From: an uncultured Acidimicrobiales bacterium
GTDB lineage: Bacteria; Actinomycetota; Acidimicrobiia; Acidimicrobiales; SZUA-35
Direction of reading: 5' to 3'
Length of the DNA stretch: 54,036 bases
Assembly (NCBI GenBank): GCA_937925335.1
Contig: CALEWY010000082.1
Location: 1 to 54,036 of the forward strand
In this document: piece after piece, positions 25,493 to 34,377 of the stretch
Numbering within the stretch: the stretch's first letter is position 1
How the letters are laid out: every line of letters begins with the position of its first letter
Program-made: the position numbers and the translations under genes
Notes under the pieces: model-generated
What the model saw: only the letters and a program-made list of their open reading frames with translations
The model's database searches: none
Told to the model about the DNA's origin: nothing

Positions 25493-26365
25493 GTGACGAC
25501 GCCCGGGCGCCACAACGCGGCGACCCCCCAGCATCCGCTCCACGCCCGCGCTGCCAAGCCGTTTGTCGTGCTCATCGCCCTCACACTCGGGGCGACGGCG
25601 TGTGGTTCCGCCATCGAAGAGGCAGCCCCGACGCCAACAACGTCGGTGGCCCAAACCACGACCACTCCGCCGACGACCGTTTCGTCGACCACCACACCAC
25701 CGGTGCTCGAGTTCGCCACGCCGAACATCACCGAAGGCACGTGGGTTGCCACTGCGATCGGTGATGGCGTCGAAGCCTGGTTGGAGAAACCCGAGCAGGG
25801 TGTTCCCACCGAGACCGGCATCACGATCGAACCAGCGGCCGACTGGTGGTTCCCCGATCCAACCCAGTTCGAAGGGCCACGAGTCTTCCTCGCGATCGAA
25901 GCCGACGGTCCGCTCATCAAGGTTGCGCTTCCGATTCAGCCGAACGGATCAACCGGTTGGATTCGAGCCGACAGTGTCACCCTCGAGCAGATCACGTTCC
26001 ACGCTGAGGTCGATCTTGCCAACCACCAGCTGACGGTTTGGGACGGCGACGAGATCGTCGTGCAGACCTCGGCATCAACCGGCAAACCATCGACGCCAAC
26101 ACCACTCGGCGAGTTCTTTGTGCGTGACGTCATCCCGTCACGATCCAGCGGTTCGTACGGCTCCTATATCCTCGGCTTGTCCGGGTTCTCCGAAACGCTC
26201 GAAACGTTCAACGGCGGTTTGCCCGCTATCGCGATCCACGGCACGAACCGTCCTGATCTCGTCGGTCAGGAGGTCAGCAACGGCTGTATTCGGATTCCCA
26301 ACGAGTACGTGGAAGTGCTGGCCGCCACCGTGCCGCTCGGAACCCCGGTGCGCGTCGTCGGCTAG
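25493..26365 (+). CDS. L,D-transpeptidase (YkuD domain), probable lipoprotein
   Basis: A 290-residue exported cell-wall enzyme that makes or edits 3-3 peptidoglycan crosslinks. The signal sequence has a hydrophobic core FVVLIALTLGATAC ending in a lipobox-like Cys, then a Thr/Pro-rich linker. The C-terminal YkuD domain (about 165-290) carries the catalytic motif HGTNRPDLVG ... SNGCIRIPN with Cys, His and Arg in place. A region with possible SH3-like character (WIRADSVTL) precedes it. GTG 25493 is preferred over ATG 25481 because of the -10 box. The gene abuts the convergent hydrolase gene with no base between the stop codons. Confidence 0.9.
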   Translation: MTTPGRHNAATPQHPLHARAAKPFVVLIALTLGATACGSAIEEAAPTPTTSVAQTTTTPPTTVSSTTTPPVLEFATPNITEGTWVATAIGDGVEAWLEKPEQGVPTETGITIEPAADWWFPDPTQFEGPRVFLAIEADGPLIKVALPIQPNGSTGWIRADSVTLEQITFHAEVDLANHQLTVWDGDEIVVQTSASTGKPSTPTPLGEFFVRDVIPSRSSGSYGSYILGLSGFSETLETFNGGLPAIAIHGTNRPDLVGQEVSNGCIRIPNEYVEVLAATVPLGTPVRVVG

Positions 26366-28255
26366 CTACTGGCCAGCGAGTAGCGGTCCAAGGATCGAGA
26401 AGAGTTCGAACGCTGCGTCTTGATCGCCGGCGTTCACCCGATCGACAAGCTCGAGGCCAACCTCAGCTTCGGCTCGGACGACGAACTCATCGCAGAGTTC
26501 AGCGGTCTCATCGGCAGGCAGGTCGACACCAGCTTGGGGCAGAGCGAACAAGCAAAGGTTGCGGGCATCGCGGCGACGATCGTCGTCATCGATCTCTTCG
26601 CGAGCACAGGTTGAGCGACGGTCCTCGGGCAGTTCGCCATCGAGAAGCAACGCATGGATGAGTTCGTTCGCACAGTCGTTGGCCGGGTAGACGACGTGGC
26701 TGGCGTGATCGACCTCGGCGAGGTAGCCGTTCGACAGGGTGTCTTCGACGAGCTCTTCTGATTCGCTGAACGGGGTCGCTGGGTCAGACGGGTTGCCGAT
26801 CACCAGGATCGGAACGTCGCCACCGTCGAAGTCGCCCTCAAAAGCTGGCGGGGCGATCACATCGAGGTAGGGGCAGATACTGACGCTCGGCCGGTTGGCT
26901 GCCCACATGAGCGGGAACTTCTCGGCAAACAGTTCGTCGATTGCATCGGAGTCGTTGACCTGCGTCTCGCGGTCGATCTCCGGGAAAAGGCTGTAACCGT
27001 CGAGACAGTTGATGTAGCCCGTGATGTTCACGCCGTCTTCCGCTTCGAGCAGCTGTGACCTGGCGAGGGTGGCAAAGCCGGTGGCATCGTCGTTGTCGTT
27101 CAGATCAAAGAGGGCCTCATGCAGTGTCGGCCAGCTCGCTTCGTCATAAAGCGGCTGGACGAGACCGAGGAAGGCCGCGCTCGGGTTGTCGCTCACGTCG
27201 GCGACGACGAGGTCCATCTTGTCGGCTGCTTCGTAGAAATAGCCGATTGGGTCACCGCCATTGAAGATTGGGCACTCGTCGCTGTCGCACGACTCGAGAG
27301 CATCGTTAAGGAGGCGCTCGAAATCCTGCAGTTCGTCGACGAAGTTCTGCAGGCGCAGATCCTGGGTCGAGACATCATCGAGCGGGTTGTCTGCACCGTC
27401 GACGACCATGGCGCGCACGTTGTCCGGGAAGAGTGATGCGTACCAAACGCCGAGGGCCGATCCGTAGGAGAAGCCGAGGTAGCTGATCTGCTCGGCACCG
27501 AGGGCGTTGCGGATCTCGTCCATATCGCGAGCAACGAACTCTGAGTGGAGGCGTCCGGCTGCAGGCCCCATCGACTCGACACAGCTGTCGACGACGGTCT
27601 CCACAACGGCCACCTCTTCCAAAGTGTCGACCGGCGGGTCGGTTGTGGCGAAGGCGGCGAGTGCGGATCCTGGCGGACCACAGGTGAAGTCCGGCTCGGA
27701 ATCGCCAACACCTCGAGGGTCGAACCCAATGATGTCGAAACGGTCGAGAACTTCGTCGGTGAAGACGAGAACTGCGGCATCGACGATCTGAACACCGGAG
27801 CCACCAGGGCCGCCCGGGTTCACGAAGAGGTAGCCAATCCGCTCATCGGGGACTCGAGCTCGTGACACGTTCACGGCGATGTTGATCGACCCAAGCGACG
27901 GGTCGGCGTAGTCAGCCGGGACGGAGACGGTTGCACACTCGAGACCGGAAACACACTGTTCCCACGCAACCTGCTCGACACCGGACTCGAAGATGATCGG
28001 GCCGCCGTCTGCGTCGCCAGAATCGCCCTCATCGGATCCGTCGGAATCAGCACCGTCAGAGCCGGCATCGGTCTCGCCATCGGAGTCAGCATCGGAGCCG
28101 GCATCGGTGCCGCCTTCGACGACTTCGCTGGCAAGTGTCGTGCCCGGTTCGCCCTCGGACGAAGCGACAGAATCGCCTCCACTCGTGCATGCCACGGCGA
28201 CAAAGGCGCACGCGACGAAGATCGAGATCAGTCGAACAAGGGGGGATCGAAACAC
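26366..28255 (-). CDS. Secreted alpha/beta hydrolase with TAP-like C-terminal domain (tripeptidyl-aminopeptidase type), lipoprotein
   Basis: About 629 residues. The signal peptide ends in a lipobox-like AVAC, followed by an 80-residue Asp/Gly/Ser-rich acidic linker. The hydrolase core has NPGGPGGSG (oxyanion region), the nucleophile elbow LGFSYGSALG, Asp in VIGNPSDPATPF and His in EVDHASHVV. The arrangement matches secreted actinobacterial tripeptidyl aminopeptidases (SlpD/SlpE, TAP). I chose GTG 28255 because AGGAG lies 5 nt upstream; a GTG at 28276 is the longer option without a good site. It probably trims peptides outside the cell, though esterase activity cannot be excluded. Confidence 0.85.
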   Translation of the reverse strand: MFRSPLVRLISIFVACAFVAVACTSGGDSVASSEGEPGTTLASEVVEGGTDAGSDADSDGETDAGSDGADSDGSDEGDSGDADGGPIIFESGVEQVAWEQCVSGLECATVSVPADYADPSLGSINIAVNVSRARVPDERIGYLFVNPGGPGGSGVQIVDAAVLVFTDEVLDRFDIIGFDPRGVGDSEPDFTCGPPGSALAAFATTDPPVDTLEEVAVVETVVDSCVESMGPAAGRLHSEFVARDMDEIRNALGAEQISYLGFSYGSALGVWYASLFPDNVRAMVVDGADNPLDDVSTQDLRLQNFVDELQDFERLLNDALESCDSDECPIFNGGDPIGYFYEAADKMDLVVADVSDNPSAAFLGLVQPLYDEASWPTLHEALFDLNDNDDATGFATLARSQLLEAEDGVNITGYINCLDGYSLFPEIDRETQVNDSDAIDELFAEKFPLMWAANRPSVSICPYLDVIAPPAFEGDFDGGDVPILVIGNPSDPATPFSESEELVEDTLSNGYLAEVDHASHVVYPANDCANELIHALLLDGELPEDRRSTCAREEIDDDDRRRDARNLCLFALPQAGVDLPADETAELCDEFVVRAEAEVGLELVDRVNAGDQDAAFELFSILGPLLAGQ

Positions 28256-28364
28256 AACGACTCCTGGGCTTTTCACCGAAGGCAGGGGTTTCCCTATCGG
28301 CGGGCAACGACCGTAGTCGCGGCGTTCGGCGTTCTCGGGTCAGCCGACTCCGCCAGAAGCCACG

Positions 28365-28370
28365 TACTCT
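28365..28370 (+). promoter_or_regulatory. Candidate leaderless -10 box (TACTCT) for menG
   Basis: TACTCT lies 7 nt before GTG 28378, with no Shine-Dalgarno sequence. This supports the GTG rather than the ATG at 28393 as the start. Confidence 0.45.
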
Positions 28371-28377
28371 GGTCGCC

Positions 28378-29082
28378 GTGAGCGCTCCTTCAATGCCGAC
28401 CGACCATCTTCCCGAGGGTGAAGAAAAGCGCGAGGCCGTCCAGGCGATGTTCGACACCATCGCTCCTCGGTATGACCTCGTGAATCGGTTGATGACGTTC
28501 CGCCTCGACACGAGGGTTCGCCGTCAGGCACTCGATGAACTCGATGCGAAGCCCGGCGATGTGATCTTGGACCTCGCATGCGGCACTGGTGACTTCGTGT
28601 GGGCGTTAAAGAAGCGCGATGCCAACCCGATCGGTATCGACCTGAGCTACGGGATGATGGCCGCTGCGCCCGATGACGGAACCTTCACCCAAGGCGACCT
28701 GCTCGCACTCCCGATCGCCGACGCGTCGGTCGACGGAGCGGTCTGTGGTTACGCATTGCGCAACCTGTTGAGCCTTCCGCCGTTCTTCGCCGAGCTCGCT
28801 CGCGTCGTGAAACCCGGCGGCCGAATTGCGCTCGTCGATGTCTCGGCACCGGACAACGCGATCATGAAGTGGGGCTTTGACATCCACTTCAACAAGATCG
28901 TCCCGTTCATCGGCGGGTTGATCTCCGACAAGGCGGCCTACGGCTACCTACCGCGATCGGTGGCCTATCTGCCCGAGCGAGCCGAGATGGTGAACATGCT
29001 CGGCGAGGCAGGCTTCGAGAACGGCAAACACCGCCAGCTCACGCTCGGGATCGCTCAGCTGCTCACCGCAGATCGGCCCTGA
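28378..29082 (+). CDS. menG: Demethylmenaquinone methyltransferase
   Basis: A 234-residue SAM-dependent methyltransferase of the UbiE/MenG family that performs the last methylation of menaquinone, the likely quinone for the bd oxidase in this window. Signatures: VQAMFDTIAPRYDLVNRLMT near the N-terminus, SAM motif LDLACGTGDF, the GCGYALRN-like segment VCGYALRNL, and the conserved C-terminal YGYLPRSVAYLP. The start is GTG 28378 (leaderless box) or ATG 28393. UbiE and MenG share this fold; actinobacteria make menaquinone, so MenG is the better name. Confidence 0.92.
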   Translation: MSAPSMPTDHLPEGEEKREAVQAMFDTIAPRYDLVNRLMTFRLDTRVRRQALDELDAKPGDVILDLACGTGDFVWALKKRDANPIGIDLSYGMMAAAPDDGTFTQGDLLALPIADASVDGAVCGYALRNLLSLPPFFAELARVVKPGGRIALVDVSAPDNAIMKWGFDIHFNKIVPFIGGLISDKAAYGYLPRSVAYLPERAEMVNMLGEAGFENGKHRQLTLGIAQLLTADRP

Positions 29083-29191
29083 CGGGCCACGCTTCAGCGC
29101 TCGCCAGCCTCGCCCAGATCGGCACTCGACCTTCCTGGTGACCGCTGTTCCTTATCATTCGACGTCAGGTCGTGCTCAAGCCAGCTTCATT

Positions 29192-29207
29192 GGTGGTCGA
29201 AACCACC
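29192..29207 (+). promoter_or_regulatory. Small hairpin just before the start codon of the DUF1444-like gene
   Basis: GGTGGT (29192-29197) and ACCACC (29202-29207) form a 6-bp stem with a CGAA loop, three bases before ATG 29211. A TATCAT box at 29153-29158 could start a transcript that includes it. It may act on translation or be chance. Confidence 0.3.
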
Positions 29208-29210
29208 TCA

Positions 29211-30383
29211 ATGGCGTTGTTCGGAAAGAACAAGAAGGCGGCGGTCAACATCGAGCAGTTGGTGCTCGAGATCTGTCATCGATTGCACGGTGATGTTTCG
29301 TGGACGCTCGATCGAGACGCTGATGCTGTGGTCGGCGACGGGCGCTTCATCAACCTCTCAAACCTCCGAGCGCACTACCGCACACTCGAACCGCATCGTC
29401 AGCGCGCATGGGTCGAAATGACGATCCCACCGCTGCTCTCGACCGACAAGAAGTCGACACTCGAACGATCGACGCTTCGAGCCGTGATTCGAAACCGCTC
29501 GGTGCTCGAAGGCGTCCGACTGCACGCGATGGGACAGGATCAGGCCCCAACGGCAATCCCCCACGTCTCGCTGACCGAAGACTTGTGCGCCATGCTCGTG
29601 ATCGATGGCCCAACCTCGATGATGGTCGTCAACGACGAACACCTCGACGAGTGGGGCGTGTCATTCGGCGAGCTTTGGCCGATCGGTCTGAGCAACGTTC
29701 GCGATCTCGAACCGCTCACCTGGCAGGTCATCGACGACGGAGTCCTCGCGGCGCACGGCGACGACTACGTGTCGGCTCGCCTGCTCCTTCCTGAATTGCT
29801 CAACACCGTGGCTCAGCTGCCGGTTTCGATCGACAAACCAATGGTGGCGATCCCTGCGCTGCGCACCTCGCTCTACCTTGCTCCGTTGGATGACGCGGCT
29901 GCGATCGAGAGCGCAATGCGAGCGGCGAGCGCTCACCTCGAAGACGCGTCGCAGATCTCGTTCTGGCCCGTCGTGGTCGACGACGAGGGATCGATGCGCC
30001 GCCTCGCGCTCGATCCAACCCACGGCGCCTACAACTCGTATCGCCAACTCACCCGTCTCGATCTCGAGGCGACCTACGCCGGTCCGTCCCAGCAGCTACA
30101 ACGCCTCGTCGGAGAAGACCTCACCGTCGCACCGGTTCGAATCGGCGTTGATCACACGGGCCTCGTCGAGTCCTACGCCACCTGGGGCGACGGTGAAACG
30201 CTCATTCCGAACGTCGACGCAATCGTCTTCGAAGGTGCTGGCCAGCCTCGCCAATCAGCATCGTTCGCTGACGTGTGGGCCACGTGCCATGACCTGTTCG
30301 AACCGACCGATCACTACCCGGCTCGATGGCGCGTCAACGAACGGCCCGACCGGGCACTGGTCGATCGGATCGCCCGCCCCTAA
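29211..30383 (+). CDS. Conserved hypothetical protein resembling DUF1444 (UPF0354/YtpQ)
   Basis: A 390-residue soluble protein without signal peptide or membrane helix. The segment MLVIDGPTSMMVVNDEHLDEWGVSFGELWPIGLSNVRD (quoted by its ends) resembles the DUF1444 pattern in which a short strand is followed by a Trp-Gly turn and an 'ELxxxALxNLR' helix. The rest shows no motif I can name. The start is either ATG 29211 (preceded by a hairpin) or the in-frame GTG 29172, which lies about 7 nt after the start point expected from a TATCAT box. It is convergent with the FHA gene, 45 bp apart. No function can be given. Confidence 0.65.
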   Translation: MALFGKNKKAAVNIEQLVLEICHRLHGDVSWTLDRDADAVVGDGRFINLSNLRAHYRTLEPHRQRAWVEMTIPPLLSTDKKSTLERSTLRAVIRNRSVLEGVRLHAMGQDQAPTAIPHVSLTEDLCAMLVIDGPTSMMVVNDEHLDEWGVSFGELWPIGLSNVRDLEPLTWQVIDDGVLAAHGDDYVSARLLLPELLNTVAQLPVSIDKPMVAIPALRTSLYLAPLDDAAAIESAMRAASAHLEDASQISFWPVVVDDEGSMRRLALDPTHGAYNSYRQLTRLDLEATYAGPSQQLQRLVGEDLTVAPVRIGVDHTGLVESYATWGDGETLIPNVDAIVFEGAGQPRQSASFADVWATCHDLFEPTDHYPARWRVNERPDRALVDRIARP

Positions 30384-30428
30384 CGACGGTGCGGCGTCGG
30401 TTCGGACCGACAAAAGCGGGGCTGGCTC

Positions 30429-31769
30429 TTACGGACGAGCGCTCGTTGGCTGGAAGGCCAGCTGGGTGGAGCCGAGATAGATCGTGGCGCCACCGTTGAT
30501 CGGCGTTCGGACATCAGGTGAGACCCGCGCCGGCGCTTCACCAGCGGGAGCCAGTGACGTTCCGTTGGCCGAACCGAGGTCGACTGCGAAGACGTCCCAA
30601 TCTTCGAGGATGATCTTGACGTGTCGGCGAGACACGTTCGGTTCATCCAAGATCACGGCGTCCGCAACCCCGGCCATGACGTCGGCGTCGAGATCGGGCT
30701 GACGACCGAGGACGGTCGTTCGTGAGATCTGGAAGGAGCGTCCGTCGGGGAGGATCAGCACACCGAGTGGGGGCCGAGGCCCGAGCTCGCCGATCGAACC
30801 ATCAGGGTTGACGACAACCGAGCGGTTCTGCATGTTGTCGCCACAGAGCGGGCACAACCGAGCGTTTGGATGCACGAGATGATCCCGCTGGCATCGCAGC
30901 CCTCGAACCTGGACGGGAGCGGGACGGCTCGACTCGGGCGCCTCGATGATCGAGACGGGTCCGGCGTTGGCATCCGCAACGACGTGAGCCGGCGCTTCGA
31001 CAGGGGACTCGGCCGGCGGTTCTGGCGCCGGGTTGGGAGCAGAGGTTGGAATGACCACGTCGGGGCCGGGAGGGGGTGGCGCCGACGAAGCTGGCGAAGG
31101 AGACGCAGATGGCGTCGGCAAGGGCGCTTCGACCGTCAGGTCGGCATCGGGCTCGGGCGAGGCGCTTTCGGCGCCTCCGAGGAAGGACATCGACTTGTCG
31201 GGAGGCTGCGGAGCATCTTGCCCGGGAGGTGGCGGTGCGGCACTTGCGGCCGCGGCGCCTGGAACAGCAGCTGCGACAGATGCCGACCCGGCAGCGGGCT
31301 CGTCTTCGTCGCCGACAAACGAGGGATTCTTGGGCTTGTCTGGAACGGGTGTGCCAAACGATGCGCCGGCACCGGAGACAACACCGTGGAAGAGCCGGCT
31401 CCACAGCGTGGCCACACTGGCGGAGTCGAGCATCACGTTGAGCTGGCCGTCGGCCGGTGTGCGCAGGTGTTGTTCGGCCATCGGGCTCGGGCCGCTGTGG
31501 CGGATGATGATGCCGGAGGCCATCACCGATGCTGCGCCCCGAACGAAGAGGGTGACGTCGTCACCATCAACCTGGGCGACCGCAAACGAGGCGGGGCCCG
31601 AGGAGTTGGCGACAGCGGCAGCGAGGGTCTCACCAATCGCATCTGGCCTGGCGTTCAAGAGCGCGTCGGCGAGCGCCGAGTTGGCCACCTCGAGAACGGC
31701 GATCAATCCCGCACGGCGAACAACCATGCCGGTGCCTTCATGGATTGTGACGGCTTCATCGATGTTCAC
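30429..31769 (-). CDS. FHA-domain protein with zinc-ribbon and Pro-rich linker
   Basis: A 446-residue cytosolic protein. Residues 1-130 form an uncharacterised globular domain. Residues 140-290 are a low-complexity Ala/Pro/Ser linker. Cys293, His297 or His300, Cys306 and Cys309 (CPLCG) look like a zinc ribbon. Residues 334-442 are an FHA domain with GRQPD, the phosphothreonine-binding SRRH (380-383) and NG at 402-403, all intact. FHA domains read phosphothreonine, so this protein should be a reader of kinase output. The GTG start overlaps the kinase-like gene stop by 4 bp, making it the last gene of a coupled operon and linking it to phospho-signalling. Confidence 0.85.
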   Translation of the reverse strand: MNIDEAVTIHEGTGMVVRRAGLIAVLEVANSALADALLNARPDAIGETLAAAVANSSGPASFAVAQVDGDDVTLFVRGAASVMASGIIIRHSGPSPMAEQHLRTPADGQLNVMLDSASVATLWSRLFHGVVSGAGASFGTPVPDKPKNPSFVGDEDEPAAGSASVAAAVPGAAAASAAPPPPGQDAPQPPDKSMSFLGGAESASPEPDADLTVEAPLPTPSASPSPASSAPPPPGPDVVIPTSAPNPAPEPPAESPVEAPAHVVADANAGPVSIIEAPESSRPAPVQVRGLRCQRDHLVHPNARLCPLCGDNMQNRSVVVNPDGSIGELGPRPPLGVLILPDGRSFQISRTTVLGRQPDLDADVMAGVADAVILDEPNVSRRHVKIILEDWDVFAVDLGSANGTSLAPAGEAPARVSPDVRTPINGGATIYLGSTQLAFQPTSARP

Positions 31770-32611
31770 GCTGGTGCACCCCCGGTGCTGTCTTTCACAA
31801 GTGTTTCCAGTTCGTCAGCCAGGGCGAGGGCTGACGAGATTCGATCCTCAGGTTGGCGCTGCAAGCACCGTTCGACAATGAGCCGATCAGCGTCGGCCAG
31901 TGATGGGTCAAGACTCCATCGGCCGCTGGTGACCCGACGAAACCCATCGAGGATGTTGTCAGGCGTTTCGCCGCCATAGACGGATTGCCCTGTCAGCGCC
32001 TGATGCAAGGTGACACCAAGCGCCCACACATCACTCGCAGGGCTCCCGCTGTCGCCGAGCGCCACCTCTGGAGCGACGTAGTCGATCGCTCCAACCGGCC
32101 CGATTCCGGTGGTCAATCCGGGGTCGAGCAACTGCGCCAGACCGAGCTCGCTCAAAACTGCAGGAACAGCTGCGCCAGCGTCGGTCAGCAAAATGTTGTC
32201 GGGTTTGATGTCGCGGTGGACCACACCATTTTCGTGCAATGCGTGGGCAGCCCGGGCCGCAGCAGCCGTCGCCATGAGCACTCGGGCTCGTGGGACGTTC
32301 GGCCCGGCTAACGATCCGTCGGCGTAGTGATCACGCACATAGAAGAGGCGGCCATCGCTCTCGCCAGCCTCGACGAGGTGCACGAGGTAGGGACTCGAGA
32401 TCGACACGAGGAGACGAAGTTCGCGCGCCATCCGATCGAAGTCGAGCTCACTCGCATCGCGCCACAGCGCCTTCATCGCCACGAGAACTCCCTCCGGGGG
32501 CCGTTCAGGGCCACGGAGGCCCAGGCGGTCCGGAGCGATGGCGAGCCACCATTCGCCGTGGTTCCCGGTGCCCAACCATTCGACCAACTCGTAGTCGGCG
32601 AGGTACGTCAC
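31766..32611 (-). CDS. Serine/threonine kinase-like protein with altered DFG motif, possible pseudokinase
   Basis: A 281-residue protein made of a single protein-kinase domain. The Gly-rich loop is LGTGNHG (13-19), the ATP lysine is Lys47 in VAMK, and the catalytic loop HRDIKPDN (132-139) is intact. The DFG triplet reads Glu155-Leu156-Gly157 (SELGLAQ), so the Mg-binding Asp is replaced by Glu. The activation segment (VGAIDYVAPEVALG) and the later Asp-Val-Trp-Ala-Leu-Gly helix are normal. It may be inactive, weakly active or metal-dependent in another way. There is no membrane helix or sensor domain. A strong AGGAGG site precedes the GTG. It overlaps the TauE-like gene and the FHA gene by 4 bp each. 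Confidence 0.85.
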   Translation of the reverse strand: MTYLADYELVEWLGTGNHGEWWLAIAPDRLGLRGPERPPEGVLVAMKALWRDASELDFDRMARELRLLVSISSPYLVHLVEAGESDGRLFYVRDHYADGSLAGPNVPRARVLMATAAAARAAHALHENGVVHRDIKPDNILLTDAGAAVPAVLSELGLAQLLDPGLTTGIGPVGAIDYVAPEVALGDSGSPASDVWALGVTLHQALTGQSVYGGETPDNILDGFRRVTSGRWSLDPSLADADRLIVERCLQRQPEDRISSALALADELETLVKDSTGGAPA

Positions 32612-33843
32612 GAATCCTCCTCGAGTTGTCGACGGAAGCCTTTACCAACGTCGAGATCTGATCGCCCGAACGACTCCGAACCATCGATCGCCGGTAGTCC
32701 AAGCACGCTCACCCGATTGCGTTGCAGGTAGGCCAGGCCGCCAGTCGCAGCGAGCAGACCGGCGATGCCGTAGATCGCAAGGGCGGGATCGGTGCGGAGC
32801 GGTTCGAGGAACACGACGGTTGACACCACCTCGGTCAGGGCGAGAAACACGACGAATCCAACGAGCTGTCGATCGCTCACGCGTGACGCGAGCAATGAAC
32901 CAAGCGGTGCACCCCACGCCACCACAGGAATCGCCGCAAGCCACATGCCGGTGAGGTCGGCTTGGTCGGCCGCGAGCGGCGTGATCGACTGGCCACCGAT
33001 CGCAACGATCTGATCACCCGAACGCTCGAGGAGGAGCTGGCCATCGATGAGGCCGAGGTCAACGAACCCGACGATGGACACCGCAGCCATGAGCAACACG
33101 CTCGTTGGAACACCCACCCGAGGGTTCACACCCAGCAGCACGACGACCACGATGTAGGTGGCGACATCGGCGCCCGATCCGACGAGTGACGAGGCGACGC
33201 CGCCGACGATTCCACCGATCACGAGTGCTGATGTTGCCCGTGCGTTCAGCGGAGGAAGATCACTTCGACGAACGAGAATCTGCTGGCGATACGTCAAGGC
33301 GACAACGGCCGCCATCGCCGCCAGCACGACGGTGAAGCTGACCTTCACGTAGGGACCCGGCACGGTTGCAGGGGCGAACGGCAAATCGCCATCGGCCAGC
33401 ACTCGGTTCGCAACAAGAAACGAGACGACGGTGACCGGCAACATGATCTTCAAGGCTTTGGTGACGATCGCTCGACCGCTCAACAAGATGGCGAGGCCTG
33501 CAGCACCCATGCCGACCGTTTGAATCATGATCGAAAACGAGCGGGCGACCTCGGTCGGGATGGACAAGATCTTGGTGAAGACGGGGAAGGCGACCGCTCC
33601 CCCACCCTGAGGCGTCGACCCGGCAACGAAGCTGCCGAACACCATCGTGAGCGCTGCTTCCCAATGGTCGACGACGCGGCCCCAACCGCCGCCGATCGTG
33701 ACGGCGACCAACCAGATGACCGTGATCGCGATGGACACACCAAAGGCCCGCCGAGAGCGACGCTGAGCCGTGTTTTCTCGATTCGCCGCCGAGGCAGCGA
33801 TGATCGATTCGATCGATTCAGGGCCCGACGGTGTTTCGCTCAA
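32608..33843 (-). CDS. TauE/SafE-like membrane permease
   Basis: A 411-residue protein with about eight to nine membrane helices in two similar halves. It includes FVAGSTPQGGGAVAFPVFTKIL and GGIVGGVASSLVGSGADVATYIVV (quoted in part by GGVASSLVGSG), resembling the repeats of the TauE/SafE (sulfite/anion exporter, DUF81) superfamily. The N-terminus (about 35 residues) and C-terminus are cytosolic. I start at the TTG that overlaps the preceding stop (TTGA, 33840-33843); the open frame further upstream is out of context. The substrate is unknown. Its tight coupling to a kinase-like and an FHA gene suggests a regulated permease or a membrane platform for signalling. Confidence 0.75.
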   Translation of the reverse strand: MSETPSGPESIESIIAASAANRENTAQRRSRRAFGVSIAITVIWLVAVTIGGGWGRVVDHWEAALTMVFGSFVAGSTPQGGGAVAFPVFTKILSIPTEVARSFSIMIQTVGMGAAGLAILLSGRAIVTKALKIMLPVTVVSFLVANRVLADGDLPFAPATVPGPYVKVSFTVVLAAMAAVVALTYRQQILVRRSDLPPLNARATSALVIGGIVGGVASSLVGSGADVATYIVVVVLLGVNPRVGVPTSVLLMAAVSIVGFVDLGLIDGQLLLERSGDQIVAIGGQSITPLAADQADLTGMWLAAIPVVAWGAPLGSLLASRVSDRQLVGFVVFLALTEVVSTVVFLEPLRTDPALAIYGIAGLLAATGGLAYLQRNRVSVLGLPAIDGSESFGRSDLDVGKGFRRQLEEDS

Positions 33844-34253
33844 ACGAAGCGTCCGCCCTTGAATCGCCAACGAACAAACAGCACGCGCATGGGTCCGTGA
33901 GCGGCGAGCCACACCAGGATCCACGTCGTCGTGAAGTGTGTGAAGAAGGTGGCGGCCGGCATGTCGACGAGCAAGAAGAGCACGATGCCCTCGTTGATGC
34001 CGGTGACGAGCGAGAACAGCGACGGCCAGTCCTTCTCCCACCGAAGCTGCTGGAGCAGGTGATAGATCAGTTCCCAGACCAGGCCGACAAGGCCAACAAG
34101 GATCAGTGCGGTGAACACGTCGCCCGCGATGTCGCCGATGCCGGCGCCTGCCGGACGAGGCAGAATCGGCAACACGATGACGGTCCACAAGAGACCAAAC
34201 GTGAACACGAGGAAGAGCCGCGTCTGCAAGCGGCCAAACAGTGTTGGGGTCAT
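33840..34253 (-). CDS. Small polytopic membrane protein of unknown function
   Basis: A 137-residue protein with about four hydrophobic helices (FLVFTFGLLWTVIVLPIL; DVFTALILVGLVGLVWELIYHLL; INEGIVLFLLVDMPAATFF; WILVWLAAHGPMRVL). I start at ATG 34253, which has GAGG 8 nt upstream; the longer frame to 34328 has a basic, non-conserved head. It is the first gene of the four-gene leftward operon and overlaps the TauE-like gene by 4 bp. I do not recognise a family. Confidence 0.7.
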   Translation of the reverse strand: MTPTLFGRLQTRLFLVFTFGLLWTVIVLPILPRPAGAGIGDIAGDVFTALILVGLVGLVWELIYHLLQQLRWEKDWPSLFSLVTGINEGIVLFLLVDMPAATFFTHFTTTWILVWLAAHGPMRVLFVRWRFKGGRFV

Positions 34254-34338
34254 CGAGTCGACCTCACGATCAGTGGAAGAACGGTTGTGGAAGCCGCACA
34301 AACGCGTGCGGTGTGAATCACGGCGCAATTGGTCATGC

Positions 34339-34366
34339 GGTGACGGGTCACCAGGTGACGAGTGAC
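34339..34366. promoter_or_regulatory. GTGAC inverted/direct repeats upstream of the kinase-FHA operon
   Basis: GGTGAC (34339-34344) and GTCACC (34347-34352) form a palindrome with a 2-bp centre, followed by GGTGAC (34354-34359) and GTGAC (34362-34366). The cluster is in the 124-bp gap before the small membrane gene and is a plausible operator. Confidence 0.4.
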
Positions 34367-34377
34367 GGGGTTCGAGA

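Noticed and set aside
30870..31979. 369-codon open frame antisense to the FHA and kinase-like genes
   Set aside because: Gly/Arg-rich low-complexity product mirrored from the Pro/Ala linker of the FHA protein; no start signal.
33844..34188. N-terminal extension of the TauE-like frame
   Set aside because: His/Arg-rich sequence lying over the small membrane protein gene; the TTGA overlap at 33840-33843 gives a better start.
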